Positions 50,672 to 59,892 of a stretch of DNA of 64,000 nucleotides are shown here, piece by piece; position 1 is the first letter of the stretch, and each line of letters opens with the position of its first letter. The position numbers and the translations under genes are program-made. The notes under the pieces were generated by a model. It did no database searches and had not been told where the DNA came from. It saw nothing but the letters and a program-made list of their open reading frames with translations. Source of the stretch: an uncultured Lachnospiraceae bacterium (lineage in GTDB: Bacteria; Bacillota; Clostridia; Lachnospirales; Lachnospiraceae); assembly GCA_910578475.1 (NCBI GenBank), contig CAJTRK010000017.1, positions 3,376 to 67,375 on the forward strand, given 5' to 3'.

Positions 50672-51837
50672 TAGGAAAAACAGAGCAGGCGGACAAACGG
50701 ACACATTTCACGGAACGCGCATGGCTGGAAATCAATCTGTCAAATCTCCGGCACAATGCGAAGGCGCTGCAAAAGGCAATGCCCGAAGGATGTGCGTTGA
50801 TGGCGGTCGTGAAATGCGATGCTTACGGACACGGAGGCGTCCTGGCGGCAAAAGAACTGGAACGGACAGGCGTCAGGTCTTTTGCCACGGCAACGATGGA
50901 AGAAGCGGTTCGTCTGCGGGAAAACGGCATTACCGGCGAAATCCTGATTCTCGGTTACACGGATGCAGGGCGCGCCCGGGACTTATGCGGTTATAATTTG
51001 ATGCAAAGCGTAATTGGATATGAATATGCCAGGTTGCTTGACGAAGCGGCGGCTTGCGCCGGGGTATCGGTTCAAGTCCATATTAAAATCGATACGGGTA
51101 TGCACAGACTTGGAATATCCGCCGGGAAAACTTCCGAAGCCGGCATGGTATTTGCCATGCAAAATCTGGAAGTGTGCGGCATCTACACGCATTTGTGCTG
51201 CGCGGACAGCATGCGGCCGGAAGACATTGCCTGCACCAGAGGACAGATTGCCTCTTTTTACCGGCTGACCGGTGCGCTGGAAAAAGAAGGAATCCGTCTG
51301 CCCAAACTGCATATTCAGAGCAGCTACGGCCTGCTCAATTATCCGGAACTGCGCTGCGATTATGTCAGGGCGGGCATTGCGCTGTACGGTGTGCGCAGCA
51401 AACCGGAAAACGATACCGTGCTGAACCTGGAACTGCGGCCCGTTTTGTCCCTGAAAAGCAGGGTTGTGCTGATTCGTCCCGTTAAAAAAGGGGAAACTTT
51501 CGGATATGGAAGACAATTTCTTGCAGAGCGGGACAGCCGGATTGCAATTCTCCCGGTAGGCTATGGCGACGGTTATCCCGGCGATTTATCCTGCGGCCGG
51601 GGCTGCGTGCTGATAGGCGGCTATTCCGCACCCGTTATCGGCCGCATCTGCATGGACCAGCTTGCCGTCGATATTACGGAAGCGGAAGAAATCCGGATGG
51701 GAGATACGGCGCTTTTAATCGGCGGAGCAGGAGTTTCTTCGCAGACGGCGCCGGCCGTAGCCGCGGCTTCCGGGCGCATCGCGAATGAATTGCTCTGCAG
51801 GATGGGGGCAAGACTTCCCGTCGTACCAGTCGAATGA
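50668..51837 (+). CDS. VanT-like serine/alanine racemase (cytosolic, no membrane domain)
   Basis: 389 residues, PLP-dependent fold III. The lysine that carries PLP is Lys49 in VVKCDAYGHGG; later blocks are VHIKIDTGMHRLGIS, KLHIQSSYGLLNYPEL (where alanine racemases read HxANS), FGYGRQFLAERD and IGRICMDQLAVDI. The QSSYGLLNYP form and CMDQ resemble the racemase half of VanT serine racemases. VanT normally has an N-terminal membrane acyltransferase-like half, which is missing. It would supply D-Ser (or D-Ala) to the ligase. ATGA overlap with the acetyltransferase gene. Confidence 0.82.
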   Translation: MIGKTEQADKRTHFTERAWLEINLSNLRHNAKALQKAMPEGCALMAVVKCDAYGHGGVLAAKELERTGVRSFATATMEEAVRLRENGITGEILILGYTDAGRARDLCGYNLMQSVIGYEYARLLDEAAACAGVSVQVHIKIDTGMHRLGISAGKTSEAGMVFAMQNLEVCGIYTHLCCADSMRPEDIACTRGQIASFYRLTGALEKEGIRLPKLHIQSSYGLLNYPELRCDYVRAGIALYGVRSKPENDTVLNLELRPVLSLKSRVVLIRPVKKGETFGYGRQFLAERDSRIAILPVGYGDGYPGDLSCGRGCVLIGGYSAPVIGRICMDQLAVDITEAEEIRMGDTALLIGGAGVSSQTAPAVAAASGRIANELLCRMGARLPVVPVE

Positions 51838-51952
51838 AGAAGACCATACTCAGCGATATATTAAAATATCAAGTAAAACAGGGCATTCCGCAATTCAATA
51901 AAAGTATCTTTGAATAGCAAATCTCTACAAGTAGTAAACGAGTGTCTTTTTA

Positions 51953-51981
51953 TTGATAGGTTAGTTCTTTTTTGCTATAAT
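51953..51981 (+). promoter_or_regulatory. Promoter before the 52018-52482 gene
   Basis: TTGATA (51953-51958), 17-bp spacer, perfect TATAAT (51976-51981). The region is much more AT-rich than the operon before it. Confidence 0.6.
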
Positions 51982-52035
51982 CGGTAAAAACTGACAAAAT
52001 ATGCAAAAAATGGACATTTGCCGGAGGAAATGGTT

Positions 52036-52482
52036 TTGGATAGGAATGTGAATATAATAACAGACTTAAAAGGGAATAAAATTGTGCTAATAAATGATAT
52101 TGTATTCAAGGGAAAAAGGTCTGTAAATTGGGATGATGTAAAGAATTATCTTGAAACTTATGTCGGTGAATTTTATGAAATTGCTGATACAAAAGCGAAG
52201 GCAAAGGCAAATGCATCACAGGGGATACCGGAGATGCTTGAGATAGCGACCGGAAAGCATTTCAGGGAAAATTACGGCGAAAAACATAACAGAAATGCTG
52301 CGAATGGCTGGTATCGGTATAATTCACGTTTTGCACTGCCTGTTTATGATGAAAGAGGGGAAGTGGAACGATATAATGTGTTTCATGCCTCTATGCTGAT
52401 ACGGCATGATGCAGACGGAAAGATGTATCTTTATGACATTATGGATATAAAAAAAGAAACGAGCAACCCTTTCGAATCATAA
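52036..52482 (+). CDS. Small protein of probable mobile-element origin
   Basis: About 148 residues, soluble: a strand-rich N-terminus (NIITDLKGNKIVLINDIVF), then KAKANASQGIPEMLEIATGKHF and YNVFHASMLIRHDADGKMYLYDIMDIKKETSNP. I recall this pattern from proteins of clostridial integrative elements, where the segment between FYEIADT and KAKANA is longer; here it may be internally shortened. The start is unclear: TTG 52036 sits 8 nt after GGAGG, ATG 52030 only 2 nt, and TTG 52018 lies before it. The lower GC and the transposase remnants just downstream support foreign origin. Function unknown. Confidence 0.5.
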   Translation: MDRNVNIITDLKGNKIVLINDIVFKGKRSVNWDDVKNYLETYVGEFYEIADTKAKAKANASQGIPEMLEIATGKHFRENYGEKHNRNAANGWYRYNSRFALPVYDERGEVERYNVFHASMLIRHDADGKMYLYDIMDIKKETSNPFES

Positions 52483-52600
52483 GATTTTACTTGGCAAAAA
52501 ACCCATCTCTTTTTCAATAGTATAGAGTAGGTGGCGATTGTTGTCAAGCACGAATTATAGATGTTAATTGGTAAGCTAGGAAAACGCAGACGATTTTGAC

Positions 52601-52963
52601 AGCCATAGCAGAAGGAAAGAGGACTGCGACATTCTCTGCGGCTATGAAGCTGGATGCCTGGGATATTCTTTGTACCATGAATGAGTGAAAAGGGGAATCC
52701 GGTGTGTCATCCTTGCACCGACCACAATACTGACGCCGCAGGGAAAAAGAATTAAAACAGATAAAAAGGATGCGCTTATGATTGCTCAGTATCTGTCTTA
52801 CGGCGGATACCATGCTGTGCATATCCCGACGGATAAAGATGAGGATGTGAAAATCTATCTTCGCATGAGGGATAATCATAAACAGGATTAAAAAAAGACA
52901 AAACAAAGAATCAGTGTGTTCTGTTTAAGCCAGGGATTCCAATATAGCAAGGGCAAATGGATG
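52601..52963 (+). pseudogene. IS110-type transposase remnant
   Basis: Read in one frame with two stops (52682 and 52889). It spells CGYEAGCLGYSLYHE, then GIRCVILAPTTILTPQGKRI, KTDKKDALMIAQYLSYGGY, DVKIYLRMRDNHKQ and KTKQRISVFCLSQGFQYSKGKW. These blocks appear in this order in IS110/IS1111 DEDD transposases. Both the N-terminal catalytic start and the whole C-terminal half are missing, so it is dead. Confidence 0.75.
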
Positions 52964-53212
52964 GAGCAGGCAATTAAAGAGCTGACCGCACAGAGGGCGG
53001 AAAGCGATAAGGACAGGGGAAATGCCGAGCAGTTTTCAAAGCTGATAAAAGGGTATGCAGGAATTGAGGAACTTTCGGCGGTACTGTAAAATACCCTTAT
53101 CGAAAAGATTACCATAGGCGAACCGCAGGACGTGGACGGGGAGCGCATACAGGAAGTAAAGATTTATTATAAATTTATAGGATGCATAAACCAAGAAGGG
53201 CATATTTGCTGA
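52964..53212 (+). pseudogene. Large serine recombinase C-terminal remnant (DUF4368-like)
   Basis: Follows the IS110 remnant in the same frame: QAIKELTAQRAESDKDRGNA, EQFSKLIKGYAGIEELSAVL, stop at 53087, then NTLIEKITIGEPQDVDGERIQEVKIYYKFIG. This is the end of a large serine recombinase (Tn-type integrase), where a coiled region is followed by a C-terminal DUF4368 segment. No catalytic domain is left. The remaining 184 bp to the next gene (53213-53396) show nothing recognisable. Confidence 0.7.
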
Positions 53213-53396
53213 TAGAAACGTGTTTTTAATCATGTATCGGCAAGTATCTCCTTCTGAAAACGGATTTGCAGGAAAACCGGACCGGATGAAAAGCAGTTTG
53301 TACGAAAAGCAGGGTCGTGCTTGTATTTGTTTCCGTTTGGGCTTACAATGAAAACAGACAGGAGAAACGGACCGGAAAAGGCGGAAAGGGAAACGC

Positions 53397-54203
53397 ATGA
53401 AAATCATTATCCTGATGGAAGATACCTGTGGGAATCCTCTGTGCGAATATGAGCACGGGCTGAGCATCTATGTTGAGACCGGGAAACATAAAATTCTGAT
53501 GGACGCCGGAGCCAGCGGCAAAACGCTTTCCAATGCGGAGAAACTGGGGGTGGAATTGGAAGGGGTGGATACGGCCGTTTTAAGTCATGGACATTATGAC
53601 CATTCCGGCGGTCTGGCAGCGTTCCGGCAGTTGAACAAAACAGCGCCCGTGTATGTGCTAAAAAGCGCTTTCGGGGATTATTTTCACGGGGAGCGTTATA
53701 TCGGAATTGATAAAAAAATCGCGCAGTTTCCCGGAATCGAAATCGTTGAAAGCAATCGGGAGATTGACGGGGAATTGTCGCTTTTTACGGGGATTACGGG
53801 AAGAAGACACTGGCCGCAGAGCAATCTTTTGCTGTCGGAGATGGCGGAAGGAAAGCTGCGGCAGGATGCGTTTCACCATGAACAATGCCTTGTCATACGG
53901 GGAGAAAAGACGCTGCTGCTTTCCGGCTGCGCCCATAACGGCATCCTGAATATTCTTGATAAATATCAGGAATTATATGACGGATTACCGGATATCGTGC
54001 TAAGCGGCTTTCATATGATGAAAAAAACGGACTATACGGAACAGGAGCGGGAAGCCATCCGGCAGACGGCAGAAGAGCTTGCGGCATCCAATCTGTTGTT
54101 TTATACCGGCCACTGTACCGGGCAGGCGGCAGTCGATATCATGAAGCCGATTCTTGGGGACAGATTGATACCGATTCACTGTGGGATGGAAATCCTGATA
54201 TAA
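53397..54203 (+). CDS. Metallo-beta-lactamase-fold hydrolase
   Basis: 268 residues. The metal-binding HGHYDHSGG (residues 64-72) is intact, with further metal ligands in LSGCAHNGILN near 180 and IPIHCGM at the C-terminus. The opening (LMEDTCGNPLCEYEHGLSIYVETGKHKILMDAG) matches the branch that contains the archaeal RFA-P-synthase-related proteins, whose reaction in bacteria is unknown. GGAAAGGG precedes the ATG. Peptidase T follows after 74 bp. Confidence 0.82.
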   Translation: MKIIILMEDTCGNPLCEYEHGLSIYVETGKHKILMDAGASGKTLSNAEKLGVELEGVDTAVLSHGHYDHSGGLAAFRQLNKTAPVYVLKSAFGDYFHGERYIGIDKKIAQFPGIEIVESNREIDGELSLFTGITGRRHWPQSNLLLSEMAEGKLRQDAFHHEQCLVIRGEKTLLLSGCAHNGILNILDKYQELYDGLPDIVLSGFHMMKKTDYTEQEREAIRQTAEELAASNLLFYTGHCTGQAAVDIMKPILGDRLIPIHCGMEILI

Positions 54204-54277
54204 AGCCGTGCGCCGCCCGCTGCGCAGAGAAAAGCGGGTCAAGGGAAAAGCACAGAAAGAAAGGGGTAAGACAGCAA

Positions 54278-55510
54278 ATGGAAAAAGTAATCGAGAATTT
54301 TCTGGAATATGTTGCAATCGATACAGAATCTTCGGAAGAGAGCGCCTCGACGCCCTCAACAATGAAACAGCATGACCTCGCCAGAGTGTTAGTCGGACAG
54401 TTACAGAAAATGGGAGCGGAAGAGATTGTATATGATGAAGAACGCTGTTATGTATACGCTTCCGTGCCGGCTTCGGCGGGCTGTGAAAACGCGCCGGTCA
54501 TCGGATTTATCGCCCATATGGATACTTCTCCCGCAGTTACGGGGGCGGGCGTAAGGCCGCGCATCATAGAGAATTACGACGGACAGGATATCGTGCTGAA
54601 CCGGGAGAACAATGTCGTGATGCGTACTGCCGATTTTCCGGAACTGCCTTCTTATGCGGGGAAAAGGCTTATTGTGACCGACGGAACGACGCTGCTCGGC
54701 GCGGACGATAAAGCGGGAGTCGCGGAAATTATGGCAATGGCGGAATATTTGCTGAACAATAAAGAAATTCCACATGGCCGGATTCGGATTGGGTTTACGC
54801 CGGACGAAGAGGTCGGCGCGGGCGCGGATTATTTTAATGTAAAGCTGTTTGGCGCGGATTACGCGTATACGGTGGACGGCGGCCGGCTCGGGGAACTGGA
54901 ATATGAAAACTTCAACGCGGCGGGAGCGAAGGTAACGATACACGGAAGAAGCGTGCATCCGGGCGATGCCAAAGATAAGATGCGCAACGCGCTTTTGATG
55001 GCGCAGGAATTTCAGTCCATGCTTCCCGTTTCGGAAAATCCGATGTATACCTGCGGCTACGAAGGGTTTTATCATTTGGACGCCCTTTGCGGAACGGTGG
55101 AGGAAGCGGAGGCGGAATATATTATCCGTGACCACGATAAGGAAAAATTTGAACGGAAAAAAGAAACATTTCTGCGCGTCGGCCAGTTTTTGAATGAAAA
55201 ATACGGGGCCGGAACCTTTGAAATCGACTTGAAGGATTCTTATTACAACATGAAAGAAGTCATCGAACAGCATATGCACCTGATTGAAAATGCCAAAGAG
55301 GCGATGAAGGAACTCGGCATCGACCCCGTGGTCATACCTGTCCGCGGCGGCACGGATGGCGCGAGGCTTTCCTTTATGGGGCTTCCCTGTCCGAATCTGT
55401 GTACGGGAGGTCAGAACTTTCATGGACGGTATGAATACGCCTGCGCGGACGAGATGGTAACAATCGTGGAGCTGCTCGTGAAGATTGCCGGAAAATATGC
55501 GAAAATTTAA
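54278..55510 (+). CDS. pepT: Peptidase T (tripeptide aminopeptidase)
   Basis: 410 residues, matching the family's ~408. A zinc aminopeptidase (M20) that releases the N-terminal residue of tripeptides in the cytoplasm. Ligand motifs are in place: GFIAHMDTSP (first His/Asp) near 75, DGTTLLGADDKAGVAEIMAM near 140, TPDEEVGAG (catalytic Glu) near 175, and RGGTDGARLSFMGLPCPNLCTGGQNFHGRYE near 355 with the last His. Start ATG follows GAAAGGGG. Confidence 0.95.
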   Translation: MEKVIENFLEYVAIDTESSEESASTPSTMKQHDLARVLVGQLQKMGAEEIVYDEERCYVYASVPASAGCENAPVIGFIAHMDTSPAVTGAGVRPRIIENYDGQDIVLNRENNVVMRTADFPELPSYAGKRLIVTDGTTLLGADDKAGVAEIMAMAEYLLNNKEIPHGRIRIGFTPDEEVGAGADYFNVKLFGADYAYTVDGGRLGELEYENFNAAGAKVTIHGRSVHPGDAKDKMRNALLMAQEFQSMLPVSENPMYTCGYEGFYHLDALCGTVEEAEAEYIIRDHDKEKFERKKETFLRVGQFLNEKYGAGTFEIDLKDSYYNMKEVIEQHMHLIENAKEAMKELGIDPVVIPVRGGTDGARLSFMGLPCPNLCTGGQNFHGRYEYACADEMVTIVELLVKIAGKYAKI

Positions 55511-55620
55511 GAATTACTTTTGTACGAATATTTCCTTACATACAGTTGAATTTTTCTACAATTTCCTGTAAACTGTAATTATATCATTACAAAAGTGCTT
55601 CACTGGAAGGAGTAATAACA

Positions 55621-57306
55621 ATGAAAAAAGCCATGAACCAGTCCATGCTCATTCTTATTCTGAATGGCGGCGCTATTCTCTCGGTGGTCTTTCTGATGCT
55701 TTCCCTCTCAATGTACAGTAAAATGAATCGTCAGCTTGACGCTGCGAACGAGGCGCGTTACGAACTGACTTACAACGCAAACCGTTTTATGAATGGCTCG
55801 GCATATCTGACAAATGAAGTAAGGGCTTTTGCAGCCACGGGCATTCAGGAACATTATGACAATTACTGGAATGAAATCAATAACCTGAAAAATCGTGAGC
55901 AGGGCGTTGCGGCAATGCAGGAAATCGGTATTACTGCGGAAGAGCAGAAAATGATAGATGAGATGGCGGCGCTTTCCAATTCGCTCGTTCCTCTGGAAGA
56001 GCAATCAATGGAAAATGTGCAGGCAGGAGATATGCAGGCGGCGATTGACTATGTTTACGGGCAGGAGTACAGTTTGTCCATAGAGGAAATCAACACGATT
56101 AAGGAAAACTTTCTGGAAACGCTGAACGCGAGAACGCTCGGTGAGGTGACGGCGCTCAGTGAAGAAGTGTCGCGTTTAAAATCCATGATGGTTGCGGCGC
56201 TTGTTATCGTTGTCGTTCTTCAGCTGATTAATCTGATTTTTGTCAGACTGCGCATATTGAGTCCGGTCATTGCCGTCCGCGACCAGATGGGAGAAATTGC
56301 CGAAGGAAATCTTTCCGCGGAATTTCGCTTACAGCCGAATACGTCTGAAATCGGAATGCTGGTGGAATCGATTTACTCAACAAAGCGTGAACTCAAGAAC
56401 TACATAAAGGATATCAATGACATTCTTGCGCAGATGGCGCAGGGCAATATGGATTTGTCAGTAAACAATGAGTATAAAGGTGAATTTATACCGATTCGGG
56501 ATGCGATGATACAGATACTGGATGCGCTTAACAATGCGCTTTATCAGATAAATCTGACGGCGGAACAGGTATCTTCTGAGGCGAAGAGAATGGCGGGGGA
56601 TGCGCAGATTTTGTCGAGCGGCGCCGTGAAACAGGCTTCGGCGGTAGAGGAACTCTCGTCGAGTATCAAAGAAATTGCCGAAGAAGTAGAGCATACGTCA
56701 AAGGATGCGGATAATGCGCAGTCGTTCTCTCTGGATGCCATGAAGCAGCTGCAGATTAGTAACCAGAAGATGGAAGAACTGACCGTTGCAATAGAAGATA
56801 TTTCCAAAGCGTCGAACCAGATTGGCGGTATTATCAAGACAATAGAAGACATTGCTTCCCAGACAAATATTCTGGCGCTCAATGCGGCGGTAGAGGCGGC
56901 GCGCGCGGGGGAAGCCGGAAAAGGCTTTGCGGTTGTTGCGGATGAAGTGCAGAACCTTGCAACCAAGAGTTCCGTATCGGCGAAGAGCATTACAGAACTG
57001 ATAGAAAATTCGCTGCGGCTCGTCAAACATGGAACTTCCTTATCGGAAGATACGACGAGAGCCCTTGAAGGTGTCGTTTCCGGCGCGAAGAAAGTAACGG
57101 AAATGGTAGACCGGATTGCGGAGTCCGCGACGCAGCAGTCCCAGTCTTTGCAACAGGTGACGCTTGGCATGAATCAGATATCCGAAGTCGTACAGATGAA
57201 CGCTTCAACGGCCGAAAAATCAGCTTCATCGGCTAACGAACTGTATGGCCAGGCAGAAGAACTGAAAAATTCCGTTCATAAATTTAAACTGCGCAGATAT
57301 CGCTAG
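55621..57306 (+). CDS. Methyl-accepting chemotaxis protein with four-helix-bundle sensor
   Basis: 561 residues. Membrane helices at residues 10-32 and ~190-212 enclose a ~155-residue helical sensor (4HB_MCP type). A HAMP domain (LRILSPVIAVRDQMGEIAEGNLSAEF) and a methyl-accepting domain follow with tip DIASQTNILALNAAVEAARAGEAGKGF near residue 415. GGAGTAATAAC precedes the ATG. It ends RYR without the pentapeptide used for CheR docking. A TACAGTT/AACTGTA dyad (55541, 55571) frames a weak promoter upstream (TTGAAT/TAAACT). The ligand is not known. Confidence 0.92.
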   Translation: MKKAMNQSMLILILNGGAILSVVFLMLSLSMYSKMNRQLDAANEARYELTYNANRFMNGSAYLTNEVRAFAATGIQEHYDNYWNEINNLKNREQGVAAMQEIGITAEEQKMIDEMAALSNSLVPLEEQSMENVQAGDMQAAIDYVYGQEYSLSIEEINTIKENFLETLNARTLGEVTALSEEVSRLKSMMVAALVIVVVLQLINLIFVRLRILSPVIAVRDQMGEIAEGNLSAEFRLQPNTSEIGMLVESIYSTKRELKNYIKDINDILAQMAQGNMDLSVNNEYKGEFIPIRDAMIQILDALNNALYQINLTAEQVSSEAKRMAGDAQILSSGAVKQASAVEELSSSIKEIAEEVEHTSKDADNAQSFSLDAMKQLQISNQKMEELTVAIEDISKASNQIGGIIKTIEDIASQTNILALNAAVEAARAGEAGKGFAVVADEVQNLATKSSVSAKSITELIENSLRLVKHGTSLSEDTTRALEGVVSGAKKVTEMVDRIAESATQQSQSLQQVTLGMNQISEVVQMNASTAEKSASSANELYGQAEELKNSVHKFKLRRYR

Positions 57307-57353
57307 AACGGGGTATCATATCATTTTAACCGCATCATATACAGGACATAAAA

Positions 57354-57397
57354 AACATTCTTCGAGAAGTTTGAAACTATCGGAGAATGTTTTTCTT
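57354..57397 (+). terminator. Terminator after the second chemoreceptor gene
   Basis: AACATTCT (57354-57361) pairs with AGAATGTT (57384-57391), four more partial pairs inside, then TTTTCTTTTTC. Confidence 0.75.
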
Positions 57398-57574
57398 TTT
57401 CACTTTTCTTTTTCTCTTTCGTTTTTCCACTCTCATTTTTTCCCGAAAATAATGCGTGCATTCTTTTTTTGTTTGTGATATGCTATTATAGATATACTTA
57501 TTGCTTAAAAAATATATTGCGCAAAGATAATTTAAGAAAAAAGCTATTACAAATAAACAAAAAGGGAGGATGTC

Positions 57575-58999
57575 ATGCTGACTAAAGCTCTGTATACGGG
57601 AATTTCGGAAAAATTTCTTATTTTTCTGTTCGTGATGTCCATGCTCCTGACCAAAGATATAAAAGCGGCCGATTTTCCAATTTACAGCCTGTTGCTTCTG
57701 CTGACGGCGTTCGGATGGGCGGCGGCGGAAATCTTACTGCGTCATGGCATAACAGGAGTCTTCCTGCCAATCCGGTATCGGACGGACTTGCCGGTTTTTT
57801 TGGTTATATTTTATGAACTGGCAGTCATAATTTGTAAGTTATTCCGGAACCCGGATGAAGGGGGGATTGATTTTGCAGGGAACGCGGAAGTTCTCGCTTT
57901 TGCGGCGCTTTATTTGCTGATATCTTCCGGCGCAGCGTTTTCACAACGATATTATGACCTGATTTTGTACGGCGGTCTTTTGTTTACGACGGTGTTTTTA
58001 TATTCCCATGTGACGGGAATGCCGTTTCCGGAATACGGCAGCCTTGTCTGGAAGGATAAGGGAGCGGCAGCATCCTGTTTTCTGCTTATCTGTATGGTTG
58101 GCGTTTATCAGTACTGCACCTGTAAGGACAGACTGCGTTCCGGGTTTTACTTTGCGATATCCGCAATCGGTTTTCTGGCATTGTTCCTGAACTGCAATAT
58201 TGTAAGCTTCTGGCTGATGACAGCCTATTTTATGGCAATACCGGTTCTGCTCAGACCGACGGCACAGCTGGTCAGAAAGAGCATGCAGATGTTCTTTTTA
58301 TTTGGCCTGATGCTGAGCAATATGAGCCTGCTCACGGCGTATACACAGATATTTGCAACAGAACTTCCTTTTTCGCTGGAACACAGCATTTATTTGGATT
58401 TACTGCTGGCTGTCGGCGGGATTCTTTTCTTTTACTATTGGGAAAAAGTGCCGGAAGGAATCGATATGGAACGGCTTGTTCTGCGTAAAATGAGACGGGT
58501 CTATAAAACGGCGCTGACGATAGTCGTGATTCTTTTTGCCGGTATTGTTTTCGGAGGGGACCGTTGGACGGCACTGGGAGAAAAAGTACCGGAAACGGCA
58601 TGGAAAAGTTTTGCGATGCCGCTTGTGGAAGCGGTAAAACAAACGGAGAGCGGATTTTATGTCTGTTTTCGGGAGGCAGGTGTAATTCCGGGAATTTTTG
58701 TTATCATCTTTCTTACGCTGCTTTTGAACAGGCTGCGGAAGAACTATGGAATGGACAAGCCGTTGACCGGAAGTCTGACGTTAATAGCGGCTGTTTTCAT
58801 GATACAGATGTTTTTCTGCAAACCGGCGGCTAATACACTGACGATTTATTATGTGCTGCTGCTGTTCGCCGCATTTTATAAAGAAGAAAAAAACAGAATG
58901 GTCAGCGTCAGAATCCGCGGGGAAACATTGCGAAAGCAGAGAGACGGGATTGAAGAAAAAGCATTACATTATAGATGGAAAGAAAGGCAGGGTTTTTGA
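57575..58999 (+). CDS. Polytopic membrane protein (unrecognised)
   Basis: 474 residues with about eleven hydrophobic segments and a basic C-terminal tail (VRIRGETLRKQRDG). The overall plan and a larger loop before the last helices resemble O-antigen ligase or polymerase-like proteins, but no motif decides this. GGGAGG precedes the ATG. The next gene begins one base after its stop, so it works with the SH3-domain protein, possibly in envelope assembly. Confidence 0.75.
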   Translation: MLTKALYTGISEKFLIFLFVMSMLLTKDIKAADFPIYSLLLLLTAFGWAAAEILLRHGITGVFLPIRYRTDLPVFLVIFYELAVIICKLFRNPDEGGIDFAGNAEVLAFAALYLLISSGAAFSQRYYDLILYGGLLFTTVFLYSHVTGMPFPEYGSLVWKDKGAAASCFLLICMVGVYQYCTCKDRLRSGFYFAISAIGFLALFLNCNIVSFWLMTAYFMAIPVLLRPTAQLVRKSMQMFFLFGLMLSNMSLLTAYTQIFATELPFSLEHSIYLDLLLAVGGILFFYYWEKVPEGIDMERLVLRKMRRVYKTALTIVVILFAGIVFGGDRWTALGEKVPETAWKSFAMPLVEAVKQTESGFYVCFREAGVIPGIFVIIFLTLLLNRLRKNYGMDKPLTGSLTLIAAVFMIQMFFCKPAANTLTIYYVLLLFAAFYKEEKNRMVSVRIRGETLRKQRDGIEEKALHYRWKERQGF

Positions 59000-59000
59000 C

Positions 59001-59675
59001 ATGGATAAAAGAAATAAACGGATTGGGAAATTGCTGGCGGCGTTAATCGCCTTTGGCGTTTTGGCGGGAAGCGGACGAACTGTCTTGCCGGTGGATGCGG
59101 CGCAGGATGCTCAAACGGCACAGGAGGCCGAAAATGCAGATGATTCGGCATCCTATGGAAGCGGTATGGTCATGGAAGCGGAAAAAGAGACTGCCATGAA
59201 AGCGGAACCCGAAACGTCTGCAGAAACATTAATGATTTTCGAAAAAGGCAGTCTGATATTTGTATTGGGAGAGACGGCGGAAGGATGGTATCATGTGCGA
59301 TATCAGAGTATGGAAGGATATGTGGAAAAAGAGGGCGTGAGCGTGCAGGAGATGGACGTAGAGGGATTGGATGCCGAAATGGCAGCCAACGAAGCCGAAA
59401 CCAAAATGGTTGTGGAAGTGGTAGAAAAATATAGAGAAGATGCCAGACGTTCCAAAGTGTGGGGAACCGTTATCGTCGTTCTGGTTGCCGGAATTTTTGC
59501 GACCGGTATTGTTTCAGCGGTCAGGTCAAATAAAACTGACGCTGAAGGAGGAAACGACGAAAATAACCCGGGAAGGAGACTGACGGAAGACGGGAAGAAG
59601 GACAGGAACAGTCGGAAAAAACGAAACTTTGAGACTCGAAAGAAACGGGAACTGGAAATTGAGGACCTGGACTGA
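59001..59675 (+). CDS. SH3b-domain membrane protein
   Basis: 224 residues: a signal peptide or anchor (residues 8-28, ending VDAA), an acidic linker, an SH3b-like domain (residues ~70-115: SAETLMIFEKGSLIFVLGETAEGWYHVRYQSMEGYVEKEGV), a coiled segment, a second membrane helix (residues 152-172) and a very basic cytoplasmic tail. SH3b domains bind peptidoglycan. ATG 59001 starts the signal region; the frame from 58851 is only an out-of-frame continuation. The preceding membrane protein gene is directly coupled. Confidence 0.8.
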   Translation: MDKRNKRIGKLLAALIAFGVLAGSGRTVLPVDAAQDAQTAQEAENADDSASYGSGMVMEAEKETAMKAEPETSAETLMIFEKGSLIFVLGETAEGWYHVRYQSMEGYVEKEGVSVQEMDVEGLDAEMAANEAETKMVVEVVEKYREDARRSKVWGTVIVVLVAGIFATGIVSAVRSNKTDAEGGNDENNPGRRLTEDGKKDRNSRKKRNFETRKKRELEIEDLD

Positions 59676-59682
59676 ATACGGG

Positions 59683-59716
59683 GGCATAGTTCAATCTGAC
59701 TATGCCTTTTTATTTT
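59683..59716 (+). terminator. Terminator after the SH3-domain gene
   Basis: GGCATAGT (59683-59690) pairs perfectly with ACTATGCC (59699-59706), then TTTTTATTTT. Confidence 0.88.
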
Positions 59717-59796
59717 ACTTAATAGGAAAATGCTGTAATTGTAGTTAAGAATCAGGCAAGAATTTACACAGCAAATTCCTGGAATGCAGGCTCAGC

Positions 59797-59826
59797 AGCA
59801 CAGGTTCGGCATCCTGTGCTTTTTAT
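59797..59826 (+). terminator. Second terminator-like hairpin
   Basis: AGCACAGG (59797-59804) and CCTGTGCT (59813-59820), perfect, then TTTTATATT. Only 80 nt separate it from the previous terminator, so it may end a small RNA or a leader. Confidence 0.7.
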
Positions 59827-59827
59827 A

Positions 59828-59856
59828 TTGCATTACAATGTGAATCTTGCTAAAAT
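59828..59856 (+). promoter_or_regulatory. Promoter of the 59893 gene
   Basis: TTGCAT (59828-59833), 17-bp spacer, TAAAAT (59851-59856). It begins within the tail of the preceding hairpin. Confidence 0.5.
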
Positions 59857-59892
59857 TGGAAGGAAGTCAAATAAGGGACAGGTGGGAATCTG

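Noticed and set aside
54401..55423. 340-residue minus-strand frame
   Set aside because: Antisense of peptidase T with low-complexity basic composition; no ribosome-binding site support.
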